Below are positions 37,130 through 48,423 of a stretch of DNA of 64,000 nucleotides, in pieces; the first letter of the stretch is position 1, and each line of letters begins with the position of its first letter. The notes under the pieces were generated by a model that did not search any database, was not told the DNA's origin, and saw only the letters and a program-made list of their open reading frames with translations. The stretch is from Nageia nagi (lineage: Eukaryota; Pinophyta): positions 15,872,001 through 15,936,000 of the forward strand of contig JBITNC010000002.1 in assembly GCA_050084985.1 (NCBI GenBank), given 5' to 3'. The position numbers and the translations under genes are program-made.

Positions 37130-38200
37130 ATTCTAATACTTAATTGAAATATTTTATTTCTTTTTTTCCTGGACAAATTTTAATAGATCCTACAAAGTTT
37201 TGGGTTTAAAAGGACAGTAAAAGACTTATATATTCATGGCCCTTTCTTACATTATTTTTAAATGTCATTTTTTCTCTAGCAAATCATAAGATGCATGTCA
37301 TTAAATAATATATACATGGTCCTTTCTTAGAAAATCATAGGATGCATATCATTAATCAATACCTACATGGTCCTTTTTTACATTTTTCTTCAAAAAATTA
37401 GTATCAAGAGTGAGTTCCACAAAATAACAACACACTCTTCATCCTTGCATGGATGGTCATCTAATATCACTACAAGAAATTCATCATCCTCATCCATATT
37501 TGCATCCTAAAATACGTTAGATATTTGATTTTAACTTTACCATCTGCTTCTTCATTCCAAATTATTTATGGATTTTCCTTTCTTATAGTACACAATATTT
37601 CATCTATCCTTCAATTTCCTCCACTCTATCCTAATGACAAATTCTAATTGATTTTTCCTTAATGGAGTTTTTTACAAAGATTTGCATCAAGACAAACTCT
37701 CATTCTTCCATAAGTAAACATGGGCATCTTAATTATTTGATTTCCCTCTTCTTGGGAGGGAAATTTGGATGAGTGCACTTGTTTAAGCAAATGGGCATGC
37801 CTAAAGTCTCTTAATTTTGTAGAGAGCACATTTCAATCAAAATGCCAACCAAATTGGGTATCTCCAGCTAAGGTAAGTTCATAAGGGGTCAAGATGTAAT
37901 TTCAATCCAAGAAGATATTGATTGATCTTAAATTGATTTTACCAAGGCTTATACTGATTCAATATGCAAAATGACCATCAAATTTGAGCTTTCTGTTAGT
38001 GTTTTAGCTATGACGTTGTTATATATTATATAAGCTTGTGAATTTTATTATACAAGTTAATTATATGGTAAACAATCATTTAGATACTTAATAGATATAT
38101 ATTTACTTTTGGACAATTTTTTATAGGTCCTACAAACAAAGGGGTTTCAAAGGATGCTAAAGGACTTATCTATTTTATCTACAAATAATCTACATTTTTT
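37130..38200. repeat. Interspersed repeat modules, also found inverted near 42 kb
   Basis: The segments at about 37130-37240 and 38060-38200 share the pattern TACTTAAT...GACAA(A)TTTT...TAG(A/G)TCCTACAAA...TTTAAAAGGA. The reverse complement of 41990-42330 and 42440-42760 carries a related pattern. Within 37241-37390 a shorter unit, ACATGGTCCTTTCTTAGAAA with ATCATAGGATGCAT, is repeated two to three times. Confidence 0.5.
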
Positions 38201-38209
38201 TAGTAAAAG

Positions 38210-38210
<1 letters not shown>

Positions 38211-38291
<81 letters not shown>
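38211..38291. repeat. (TA)n microsatellite
   Basis: About 80 bp of alternating TA with one interruption (TATT) near 38249. It lies just beyond the 3' end of the LINE remnant. Confidence 0.97.
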
Positions 38292-38294
<3 letters not shown>

Positions 38295-38399
38295 GCAAAT
38301 AGCAATTTTTGGATCTCCCTCGCTTAACCAAGATCAAGATGCATCTAAAATTTCTCTCTTTACATATCCAACTTCCAAAGCTTCTCACTATTTAAGGTT

Positions 38400-40620
38400 C
38401 AATTTTTTCTTCGTTGTCCCTTATCATTTGATTCCAACTTCTCTTAGCTAATCTCTTTTCCCTTCATTGGTTCTATCTCTTCATCTTCTCATGTCCCATT
38501 TTGAATCCATTTGATAATATGTGCCCAAATTACCCCTTCATCTTCCTCTATTTGTGAACTTTCATTAATTTGTATTGTTTAAAGTTTATACTCCTCAACA
38601 TGGTGTTTCAATGTTTCTCCTCTTATCTAAATTTTTGCTTGAAAATCTTTGCATTTATTTCCAACCAAAGTTGCCACCAAAAGGAGTCATAACTCAATAT
38701 TAGTCTCTCTTCTTGGTTAAAAATGTTGAACGACCTTCTTCACATTGTCTAATCCAGATGATATGCAAAAAGGAGGTTCCTCGTTGAGTCTTCTATTTGA
38801 TGGCACATTATGCAACAATTCGACCAATAAAACATCATCTCCTTGTGTTATCCTAGGTCATGATACTGTTATGGGCCACCAACCAAGAAAAATAATTAAT
38901 CATTGGCCATCCCTTGTGTTGCCATAGCTTCTTCTATTATTTCTATTGTGTGGGCATAATTTGTTTTATAGTCCTTATGTAACCTTCTCTTGTTGTACAA
39001 ATGCCCTTTATGTCGTATATGCAAAATAATCCATCTAGATCCATTGTTCTTTTTCAAACTCTTTCATCAAGAGTGTCTTCCAACTTTCATTTCTCCTCTC
39101 CCCATTCTTCCCCTAACCACTCTTCCAAGAGTTTATAGTGCTTCCCATTAATCCTATGTTGGTATGGGGTGAAAGATAGTAATGGATGTGGATCCACCCA
39201 TGGTGTTGGAGGAGAGTTTTAAGGCCTCCTAGGTGTGGATAATGTATTATTAAGAAGGCATAAAGATCTCCAAAGTTTTCCTTTAATCTAGCCTTTCTAC
39301 CATTTCCCACTTTCCAATATAGTCTTTTTTTGTTGATTGAGCCCCTCTCCTAATTAATTTCCATATATTTGATCCTTCTCTTATCACTAGAAGTCATGAG
39401 ATGTCATCATCAAAGTGTGTAGGAAAATATTTCTCCTTAAGAACTTAACTCCAAACTTGGTCGTTTTAAGTTTGCCATCTCCAGTTTAGTTTCCCTATAA
39501 GTACTTGGTTACTTGCCTCTATTGGTCAGATTCCCAATCCCCCAAGTTCCTTTGGTTGAAAAACTTTATCCCAACTTACCAATGTTATTTTTTTATTTTC
39601 ATGGGGCTCCAAACCATAGGAATTTATTTATCATCTTATCTAAATCCATTAGGATTCTCTTTGGTGTTGCTAAGATGTTGAAAATATACACTAGCATTTC
39701 TTGGAGCACTGATTTCATAAGAATTACTCTACCTCAAAATCTTAACCATCCATTCACCCAATGTGAAAGTTTAGATTGGATTTTATCCATAGTGTCTTCC
39801 AATCTTTACTACATAATCCCTTATGGGAGAGAGAAATGCCTAGATATTTTGGAGGTAGTGTGGTCTCTTGAATCTTAATATTGCAATTATCCTCCCTTTA
39901 ACTTGATTTGCCACTTTAAAGAAGACCACTTTGGATTTGGCTTCATTTAATAGTTGACCTATAGTTGTTGTATAATAATGCAACACCTCTCTAATATTTG
40001 TTGCTTCACCCCACATTCCAATATCATCTACAAATTAGAAATGTGTTTTTTTTATCTCATGGCCTATCTTGATTCTCTTAATTTGATTTTCCAATTAAGT
40101 TTTCTTTATAAGTCTACCCAATCCTTCTGCAAATAAGATAAACATATAGGGAGATATCATATCCTCTTATCTAATGCCTATAGAGGCTTGGAATAGTTTT
40201 GATGGAACTCCATTGATAAGAATTGAAAATGATACAATTGTAACACTCTCCTTGCTCTAAGCTATCCATTATCCACTGAAATCAAATTTAGCTAAGATAT
40301 GGGCTAGCAGCTCCCAACTTACCTAATTATATGCTTTGGATAAATATAGTTTTATAAGTATTCCCTTATGTCCTTTTTGGCTCAACTAGTGTATGAACTC
40401 TTGGGAAAATATTATCTCATCAAAAATTTATCTTTCTTGGATGAAACCTCTTTGCTCTAAGGATACGAGACCCGAAAGGATCTTCTTTAATCTATTTGTC
40501 ATTAGTTTTGTTATAATCTTATAAACCACTCTATATAGGGTTATGGATCTATAGTTTGTAAGATCTTGCATCTCATCATCTTTCGAGATCAAAATCAATT
40601 TGAAGTTTAAAAAAAAACTT
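38400..40620 (-). pseudogene. LINE ORF2 remnant (RT and C-terminal domain)
   Basis: On the minus strand from about 40610 I read ILISKDDEMQDLTNYRSITL, then VYKIITKLMTNRLKKIL and LEQRGFIQER. This matches LINE RT (LIPK......RPISL.N..YKI..K.L..RL...L..L....Q.GF..GR). Further on, SHWVNGWLRF, then GRVILMKSVLQEMLVYIFNI and DKMINKFLWFG give the post-RT region. Near 38650 LWLEINAKIFKQKF resembles the C-terminal LW.ERN.R.F segment. Many stops and frameshifts are present. The endonuclease half is missing, so the copy is 5' truncated, as is normal for LINEs. Confidence 0.8.
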
Positions 40621-41339
40621 CAAATCATATTTTGAAAGATACAAACAATTTTTCATGCACTATATCATAATTCATGCAAAATGTAATATCCCCAAATCAA
40701 AATATACAAACCTTAGCTGAAATATTATGAATCAATCCAATAAAAATTCTGATCTATGCAATTAAAATTTTGATCTATCAATTTAACCTAAAAAAATTAC
40801 ACCAAAACCCACAACTATGGCATAGATTTGGGGATACAAATTTAATTAAATTAAATTATGTTGGAAGTATAAATGGATAGATCAGCCAAAACCCATCACA
40901 AATTAACCACTAGAATGCACAATAACAAAGCCCTAGGTTGGACGTCCTCTTTAAGGTAGGATATGAACTAAGTTGTATGCACAAACCACACAGTAACAAT
41001 ACTACAAATCTAAACTAAAATACGACTAAAACATCACAAATCACATTGAAAATCTCACTACTATACTACTACAAATATGAATATCTTGAAGTCCAAATGT
41101 AGATTCTGGATGAATACACCATTACTAATTTAATGGCAAGGGCACATCTCCTAAACCATCAAACTGGATCTTCAACTAATAAGGGCATATATCCCAAATT
41201 CAACAGAAGACAAGAAAGGGTTTTCAACCCAAACTCTCTCAAATATAATATCAAATAACATGCCTCCAAAATTGACATTCCACTCATATATATAAACTAG
41301 ATGTTCTATTTCTTTGTTGAGTGGTAAAACTCTAAAATG
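40621..41339. other. AT-rich interval, nothing recognised
   Basis: Located between the LINE truncation point and the SINE. No open frame or motif. Confidence 0.35.
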
Positions 41340-41604
41340 ACTTAAATCAAATCATGTGAGGGGAGTTGGAGAGCCAAATGGATGTTTAAACCTCTCAAGT
41401 GGAAAAAAGGAGGTCCCAGGTTTGAAACTCTCCCCTTTCACATGATGTTGATATGCTAAATCCAATCAATGGTTTCCAATTGGTGTGGATGTGGTCGGGT
41501 GCGACTCCCAGATGACTTTGACGAAAGAGAACCCCATAGACATAGAATCTAATTCTGAGGTATAAATCCAAGAGGATGGAATACCAACAAAAAAATTACT
41601 TAAA
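41340..41604 (+). repeat. tRNA-derived SINE with candidate 7-bp target site duplication
   Basis: A possible A box (TTGGAGAGCCAAATGG) is followed by GGAGGTCCCAGGTTTGAAAC, whose GGTTTGAAAC fits a B box. The element ends in an A-rich CAACAAAAAAATT. ACTTAAA flanks it at 41340-41346 and 41598-41604. The body aligns with the split SINE at 43152/48541: GGGAGTT(G/A)GAGAG, CTCTCAAGT, GGAGG(T/C)CCCA and AAACTCTCCC are shared in order. Confidence 0.7.
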
Positions 41605-41879
41605 CCACCTTATTATATTTTAATATTTAATTCCTACAACAAAATTACTCCTAATACAATATTTAATTCTTAAAACACTCCTATCACTACAAAAAGGGGT
41701 GTCCCACTTCTTAACTTAGCCAATTTTGCATGATATAACATTACAAATAAGTAGGGTCCACACAATAAACAAAAATGAAGACATTACACAAAAAATATTT
41801 GTACTTCAAAATTTTATAACTTTCAATATTGCTCAAAAATTAGCAAATGAATTTTTATTTTAAAGCTTTCGAAATTCTA

Positions 41880-42760
41880 TCAAAAGTAAATTGAAGATCT
41901 ACTACAACATAGTATATGTTTAAATAACCTAAACAAATAATGTAATTTCTCAAATGAAAAAATAAAGCTTAACTACACTACAAAAGCAAACCAAAATAAC
42001 AAATTTCATAGCTATACTACTTTAAAAACACATCAAGTGGTGTAAACATTAGAATAAATATACCTAAACAATTAAGATTATATAATCTTTATAGTCTTTA
42101 CAATTACAACAATGTAAATGAAAATAACCATATTTCAATTATGTGATAAACATGTACAATTTTTATAAATATTAAATAAATCTATTTTACATAGATAGAT
42201 AGATCTTTTTTAACATCCTTTTAAACCCATTGATTTCTAAAACCTATCAAAGCTTGTAAACAATAAATATATATCAATTAAGTATTTGAATAATTGTTTT
42301 AATAAAACACATTGAACAAAATACATAGATATTCCAATAGAACTCTCAATATTCCCTCAAAAGCAAATTGAAGATCTACTACAACTTAATATATTTTTAA
42401 AAAAAAACACTAAAAATATTAATCTATTTTCTCAAATGAAAAAATCAACCTTAACTACACTACAAAAGCAAACAAAAATAACAAATACCAATAGCTATAC
42501 TACTTTATAAACACATATGAAGGGTGTAAACATTAAAATAAATATACCTACACAACTAAGATTATATACAACTCTTTTCAAAGATGTGATAAAACATGTA
42601 AATTTTGCATAAATATTGAATAGATCTATTTTACATAGATAGATAGATCTCTTGTAACATTCTTTTTAACCTATTGTAAGACTTATCAAAGTTTGTATAA
42701 AAGTGAATATATATCAATTAAATATTTGGATGATTTTCTCTTAAAAGAAAAACATTGAAC
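41880..42760. repeat. Diverged tandem duplication (about 450-477 bp units)
   Basis: TTGAAGATCTACTACAAC occurs at 41891 and 42368. TCTATTTTACATAGATAGAT occurs at 42181 and 42625. Between them are collinear shared words (TAACTACACTACAAAAGCAA, AAATATACCTA). The second copy is about 30 bp shorter. No coding content. Confidence 0.8.
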
Positions 42761-43140
42761 AATGCATAGATATTTCAAGAAAAGTAAGAATACTCCCAAG
42801 AACAATTAACCACAATCACATACACCTACCCAACGAAAATAAATAATTAAAACAAAATTCTAGAACCAAATCAAGCACAATATGATTATATTTGTTAAAA
42901 ACCTTCAAACAATAACTTATCATCTCTTGTAAGAAAGCTGGAAGACAAATGAGTCATGACAAAACATTAGATAAACAAAAAAATCACAAAACTAAAAACA
43001 AGAATCCTTATTTATAATAATAATCATTATTATTATTTGTTCTAAAAGATGTATAATAATACTAGATATATTGAGTCACATTAATTAAAAATGATTCTCT
43101 AATAAACAATAATGAAAACCATAAATTAAAAAAATTAAAA
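42761..43140. other. AT-rich spacer, nothing recognised
   Basis: Runs up to the 11-bp duplication flanking the split SINE. No feature seen. Confidence 0.35.
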
Positions 43141-43212
43141 ATCATCAAACTATCCAAAAATGTGAAGGGAGTTAGAGAGAAGTTAGAAGATAAAACTCTC
43201 AAGTTGATAAAG
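43141..43212 (+). repeat. Left part of a SINE split by copia A, with 11-bp target site duplication
   Basis: ATCATCAAACT at 43141-43151 is repeated exactly at 48542-48552. Between them, once copia A (43213-48423) and one copy of its 5-bp duplication are set aside, lies a SINE of about 174 bp. This left part carries TGTGAAGGGAGTTAGAGAGA, matching the SINE at 41347. Confidence 0.8.
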
Positions 43213-43694
43213 TGAGAGATAATGCTCATTGAATTTATTAAAAACGAACAGAATAACAAAAATATATAGCTTTTTAGAGCAAGCTTACCCATTGACAAGT
43301 GTATTGAGAAACATTCTCAATAAGACTCCAGATCTAAACTACATGCTAAAAATAGAAGTTCATTGATACCTATTAACCATGAACATGACACCTATCAAGT
43401 ACAAAAAATGAAATTGAGAAAGACTAGCTCAAGATCAGCAAATTTTGACCATTCTGACCAAGTCTATTGCCTATCTGCCAATCAGTTGTCAACAGACCAG
43501 TTATGCTAACAGGTGAGCCAGTTGGGACCTGTGCTAACCGATGGGCCAGTTGGGAACTATGCTAACCGATGGGCCAGTTGGGAACTATGCTAACCAATTG
43601 GCCAGTTGGGCTGGTCGGGCCTATCATGGCTAACTAGAAATAGAGACTCAAAGTTTCTTCAAATTTATCATTTTGAAGGCCTGGAACTTCAACA
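43213..43694 (-). repeat. 3' LTR of copia A
   Basis: On the minus strand it starts TGTTGAAGTTCC and ends ATCTCTCA. Next to it, the minus strand reads CAAGAGGGAGAA (43695-43706), the polypurine tract that primes plus-strand DNA. It contains a 28-bp tandem repeat (GCTAACCGATGGGCCAGTTG units) at about 43500-43615. Confidence 0.95.
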
Positions 43695-43747
43695 TTCTCC
43701 CTCTTGAGGCTGAGGGAACTCACCAGTAGACTCCTCAACATCAAATA

Positions 43748-44224
43748 CTAAACTTTGGCAACTCCCTTTGTGAAGATATTTGCATTGTTATTGGAAGTAT
43801 TACAATGCCTTAGTTCAATAATTTGTCTTTCCACCAAGTCTCTTAATAAGTGATACTTCCTATCAAAGTGCTTAAAGCGACTATCGTGGATAGGATTAAG
43901 TGTCAATTGAATGGCACTTATGTTGTCACAGTACAAAGTAGTAGAACCAATTTGTTTTTCACCAAGTTCTTCAAGAACTTTCCTTATCCACAAGATTTGT
44001 GTACTAGCACTTGTGAGTGCTATGTATTTCGCTTCAGTAGAAGAAAGAGCTACTGTAATTTGCTTTTTTGAACTCCATGTCACAAAACCAAACCCAAGAG
44101 TGAAACAATTCCCTGATGTAGACTTCCTATCATCAATATTACTACCCCAATCACTATCACTTAAGCCTTTAAGCTTTACAACATCCAATTTTGAGTAATG
44201 GATCCCAAAATTGGTAGTACTTTT
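43748..44224 (-). pseudogene. Copia A RNase H
   Basis: The minus frame gives GLSDSDWGSNIDDRKSTSGN, then VTWSSKKQITVALSSTEAKY, then LYCDNISAIQLTLNPIHDSR. These are the D, E and D blocks of copia RNase H. The end, NNNANIFTKGVAKV, is the polyprotein tail and is followed by the polypurine tract. The frame is nearly clean over 146 residues. Confidence 0.9.
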
Positions 44225-45115
44225 TACTTACCTTAGAATTCTTTTGGTGGCTTTCAAATGAACCTCTAAAGAATCATTCATATATCTTGAAACAAGTGAC
44301 ATAGCATGTGCAATATCACTTCTTGTGTTGGTGAGAAACATCAAACTTCCCACAATGCTTCCAAAATTGGTCCCATCAACTTTTGGTGTGCCATCATCTT
44401 TGCATAATAGCTCTCCATGAACTATTGGTGTTGGTACTAATTTGCAATCATCCATACCATACTTTTTCAACATGTCTTGAGCATATTTGGATTGGCAAAT
44501 TGAGATCTTATCATCTTCTTGAAATACTTCCATGCCTAGAAAGTAGTGCATAAGACCAAGGTCCTTCATTTCAAATTCTTTCATCATGGAACTCTTGAAA
44601 TCTTCATTCATTGTCAAGTTACTCCCCATATAGATAAGATCATCAACAACAAGCAAACAAGTAGGAGATCATTACCTTGCTTCATGGTGTAGAGAGTAGG
44701 TTCACTTTTGCTCCATGTGAAACCATATTGATGGAAGAAACCATCAATCCTTGAGTACCAAGCTCTTGGAGCTTGTTTGAGGCCATACAAAGCCTTCTTT
44801 AACTTATATACAAGATATTCCATACCTTGGATTACAAAGCCTTGAGGTTGTTCAACAAAAACCTCTTCATCAAAATACCCATTCAAGAATGCACTTTTTA
44901 CATATATGTGCATCATTTTCCAACCTTTTTGGGCAACTAGTGAAAGAACCAATCTAATGGTTTCTTGCCTTGCTACAGGTGCAAAGATCTCTTCATAATC
45001 AATGCCATACTTTTGAAGAAAGCCTTTGGCAACAAGCCTTACTTTGTGCCTTTCTATGGTGCCATTGCTATTGTATTTGGTCTTAAAGACCCATTTACAA
45101 CCAACAATTTTCTTT
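44225..45115 (-). pseudogene. Copia A reverse transcriptase with frameshift at the active site
   Basis: The N-terminal frame reads HIYVKSAFLNGYFDEEVFVE, with YVKSAFLNG where YDVKTAFLNG is usual, and continues KALYGLKQAPRAWY. It changes frame at 44614-44656, exactly where YVDD should be: the downstream frame has LLVVDDLIYMGS, so the tyrosine is valine. The rest (MKDLGLMHYFLGMEVF, then SKYAQDMLKKYGM) is well kept. RT copies element RNA into cDNA; this copy should be inactive. Confidence 0.9.
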
Positions 45116-46426
45116 CATTTTGGAAGCTCCACAAGTTCCCAAGTAACATTCTTCTTTATGGAAGAGATTTCATCTTCCATTGCTTTCATCCAAACATCAT
45201 TAGTACATGCTTGTTCATAACTAGAAGGTTCAACCTCTACACTAGTCATTAAAGCATAATTAATCTCATCAACTTTGGGGGCTTGATCATCTTCATCTCC
45301 ATACATTCTCAAATTCTCAAATATTTTTACATCTTGAAGTTCATTGGCTTGACTTCTTGTAAATCTTCTTGAGAAATCTTTATCCAACATTTGATGTGAT
45401 GGGTGGCTTGCAAGAGTTCTTTTACATTTCTTCACCAAACTTGGAGAGTCTTCATCCATTGGAGGTGATGTTGGAGATTGTGTGCTTGAAGAAGAACTTG
45501 AAGTACTATCATGTGAAGCCTTTGGAGGTCTTGGAGGACTTGGAGAAGGGCTGATCTTGGACTGATTGGGTTGCATATTAGTGGCATTTATATCATAAGG
45601 ATGATCACTAACATAGAGTTTTTGATGACTCCATGCTTCCCTTTCATCAAAAATTACATCTCTAGATACAATAATTTTTCTTGTTTTTGGATTATACAAT
45701 CTATAAGCCTTTTGAGACTCACTATAGCCTATAAAAATACATGACTCACTTTTTGCATCAAGCTTTTTTCTAAGCTTATCTGGTACATATACATAAGCTA
45801 AACATCCAAAAACTCTAAAATGTCTTTGGTTTTTTCAAATACCATGCTTCATAAGGAGTGACACCATCCAAGCTTGAAGTTGGACTCCTATTGAGGATAT
45901 ACATTGTTGTCCTTGCTGCATCAACCCAATATTAATTGCTCAATTCTTTAGTTTGTAGTTCTTGCCATTGCAATAATGGTGCAATTTTTCCTTTCGGAAA
46001 CACCATTTTGTTGAGTATAAGGTGATGTAAATTACCTTTTTATTCCACGATCCTTGCAAAACTTCAAAAATTCATTAGAGCAACACTCCCTCCATTATCA
46101 CTTCTTAAACATTTTACTTTGCAATCACTTTGATTCTCTACATGATTCTTAAAATCTTGAAAGTACATAGAAACTTCATATTTGGATTTTAAGAAGTAAA
46201 TCCAATACATTCTAGAGAAATCATCTATAAAAGTGAGAAAGCGAGAGTTTTTACTCGTACTAAATGTTTGCATAAGGCCATAAAGATCACTATGCACCAA
46301 TTGTAGGGGTTTTGAGGCCCTCCATGCTTCCCCTCTTGGAAACTTGCTTATAGAGTGCTTTCCTAAAGCACATCTTTTACACACTTCATTCTTGTTGTCT
46401 TCGATTTTGGGCAACCCACATACCAA
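45115..46426 (-). pseudogene. Copia A integrase and integrase-RT linker
   Basis: The minus frame 46426-46064 has CKRCALGKH (zinc-binding cysteines), LVHSDLYG (first catalytic aspartate), FIDDFSRMYWIYFL and LRSDNGGS (second aspartate). Two or more frame breaks follow through 45700-46060. The frame 45699-45115 begins YNPKTRKIIVSRDVIFDE, the typical end of the copia integrase, followed by a serine/proline-rich linker and then YEQACTNDVWMKAMEDEI, which leads into RT. Confidence 0.9.
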
Positions 46427-46483
46427 TGCTTGAGATGTGAGTAATCTTAGATTTGTAAAATTTAGATGACCATATCTTAGATG

Positions 46484-47060
46484 TCAAAGCCAATTTTTGT
46501 TATCAATGGCTACATTTGCAAGTTGTGCACCATTATTTTCACCAAACTTAAGAGGAAACAATCTATTTTTAGTCATTGATACATTAGTGACAAGCTTATT
46601 ACCATGACTTTTATCATATATTTTACATTGTGCATTCTCAAACACAAGCTTGTAATTCCTCTCCATTATTTGGCCTACACTCAAAAAATTATGCTTAAGA
46701 TTTGGAGTATAGTATATGTCATTTACCTGCTTGGTACTTTCATTGGTGCTTACCTCTATGGCTCTCGTACCTTCAACTTGCAATGGATTGTCATCTCCAA
46801 GTCTAATCTTAGACTTGTATGAGTTGTTCATTGAAGCAAACAACTCCCCCTTTCCAATCATGTGGTTTGATGCTCCCATATCAAGCAACCAACTCTCCTT
46901 TTTAACACTTTCATCTTGATTCTCAATGGACATGAACAAGTGTGAAGAATTTTCTTCCTCTCCATAGTGGGCACCTCCACTATTGGCTTCATGTGACGCT
47001 TTCAATCTACATTCACTTTCAAAATGACCAAACTTGTTACAATAGTAACATTGTTTGTCA
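46484..47060 (-). pseudogene. Copia A nucleocapsid zinc knuckle and protease
   Basis: At about 47010-47055 an intact CCHC knuckle, CYYCNKFGHFESEC, ends gag. The next part has ESWLLDMGASNHMIG, the aspartic protease active site as D-M-G rather than the usual D-S/T-G. IYYTPNLKHNFLSVGQI follows as in copia proteases. The frame is open from 47005 to 46484. Confidence 0.88.
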
Positions 47061-47227
47061 CTTTTGTCACTTATTCTTCCTCCTCCTCTTGGTTGGAATC
47101 TTCCTCTTCTTGTTCTTCCTCTTTATCTTCTTCCTCTTGAAGAATTGGAGCCTCCTCTTGATGAACTTGATTCACCTTCCTTTGATGCAAATGCTTTCTC
47201 ATCACCCAAATCACTTGAAGGAGTGAG

Positions 47228-47836
47228 TTATTTGCGTCTCTCTTCATGACTCATCAAGAAACCAATGAGAGTATCATAAGGACGAGTAGCTAAGTCTTTG
47301 CTCTCCTCTATGATTATTACTACATTGTTCCATTTGGGAAGAAATGATCTCAACACCACCTTCATAACAACTTCATTGGTGATATCTTCTCCAAGAGTTT
47401 TCATTTTGTCAACACAAGTTTTAACTCTCACACAATAGTCACCAACATGCCCATCTTCCTTCATTTTGAGATTTTCAAAATCTCTCTTCAAGGGTTGGAA
47501 ACTCACTAGCTTGATTTGAGTACTCCCTTGGAAACCTTGCTTCAATGCATCCCATGCACTTTTGGCTGATGTACAAAAGGCAATTCTTGAAAAAATTGTA
47601 GTATCCATTGATGCTTGGAGGTGATAAAGAGCAAAAGAATTATTCTTTTGATTTTGCTTCATTACAACCTTGGTTGGATTAGTCAATGTAGACCAATCAA
47701 TTGGCTCAATATATCCATTTTCTACTACATCCCATAAGCTTTTCCCTATGAGCAATGTCTTCATCTTGATAGATCAGTACTCATAGTCATCTCCATGGAA
47801 CTTTGGTATTGGAAGAGTGTTGTTGTTGGAGCCCAT
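47228..47836 (-). pseudogene. Copia A gag (UBN2 type)
   Basis: The likely start is the ATG at 47836, giving MGSNNNTLPIPKFHGDDYEY, then a TGA where the family has tryptophan, then SIKMKTLLIGKSLWDVVENG. The body has AKSAWDALKQGF, then VGDYCVRVKTCVDKMKTLGE and GFLMSHEERR, as in plant copia gag. At least three in-frame stops interrupt gag (near 47775, 47228 and 47125). The protein would form the particle shell. Confidence 0.88.
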
Positions 47837-47944
47837 TTTACACCAAATCAGCAAAAACTAAACTGTACACTAAATTCGCAAGAATATGTAATGCTTGCAA
47901 CTTAATTACAATATTCCCTTTCAAACCCAATAGACTCTAATAGC

Positions 47945-47957
47945 TCTAATACCACAA
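47945..47957 (-). other. Primer-binding site of copia A
   Basis: The minus strand directly after the 5' LTR reads TTGTGGTATTAGAGCT. This matches the initiator-tRNA-Met site TGGTATCAGAGC with one mismatch, after a 3-nt spacer. Confidence 0.85.
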
Positions 47958-48423
47958 TGAGAGATAATGCTCATTGAATTTATTAAGGACGAATAGAATA
48001 CAACAATATATAGCTTTTTGGACCAAGCTTAACCATTGACAAGTGTATTGAGAAACATTCTCAGTAAGACTCCAAATCTAAACTACTTGCTAAAAATAGA
48101 AGTTGACACCTACTAACCGTGAACATGATAGCTATTGAGTACAGAAAATGAAATTGAGAAAGACTAGCTCAAGATCAGCAAATTTCGACCATTCTAACCA
48201 AGTTTGTTGCTTTCTGCTAACCAATTGTCAGCAGATCGATTATGCTAACCGATGGGCCAGTTGGTACCTGTGCTAACCGATGGACTGGTTGGGACCTATG
48301 CTAACCAATGGGCTAGTTGAGACCTGTGCTAACTGGTTGGACTGGTCAGGCCTATCATAACCAGCTGGAAACAGAGACTAAGTTTCTTCAAATTTATCAT
48401 TTTGAAAACCAGGAACTTCAACA
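47958..48423 (-). repeat. 5' LTR of copia A
   Basis: It matches the 3' LTR over its full length, with many substitutions and indels (466 versus 482 bp). It carries the same 28-bp repeat array, but with the units more diverged from one another. The divergence indicates an older insertion than copia B. Confidence 0.95.

Larger units (their letters stand above)
43213..48423 (-). mobile_element. Complete Ty1/copia element (copia A)
   Basis: It is bounded by LTRs of 482 and 466 bp with TG...CA ends, and flanked by an exact TAAAG duplication (43208-43212 and 48424-48428). On the minus strand the order is 5' LTR, primer-binding site, gag, protease, integrase, RT, RNase H, polypurine tract, 3' LTR, which is the copia arrangement. 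Length is 5,211 bp. Stops and frameshifts in gag, pol and the RT active-site region show it is not autonomous. It inserted into the middle of a SINE. Confidence 0.95.

Noticed and set aside
38200-38388. Open frame rich in Tyr-Ile
   Set aside because: It is translation of the (TA)n microsatellite.
39513-39878. 121-codon plus-strand open frame
   Set aside because: It is antisense to the LINE RT remnant, which explains the sequence better (GRVILMKSVL, NKFLWFG on the minus strand).
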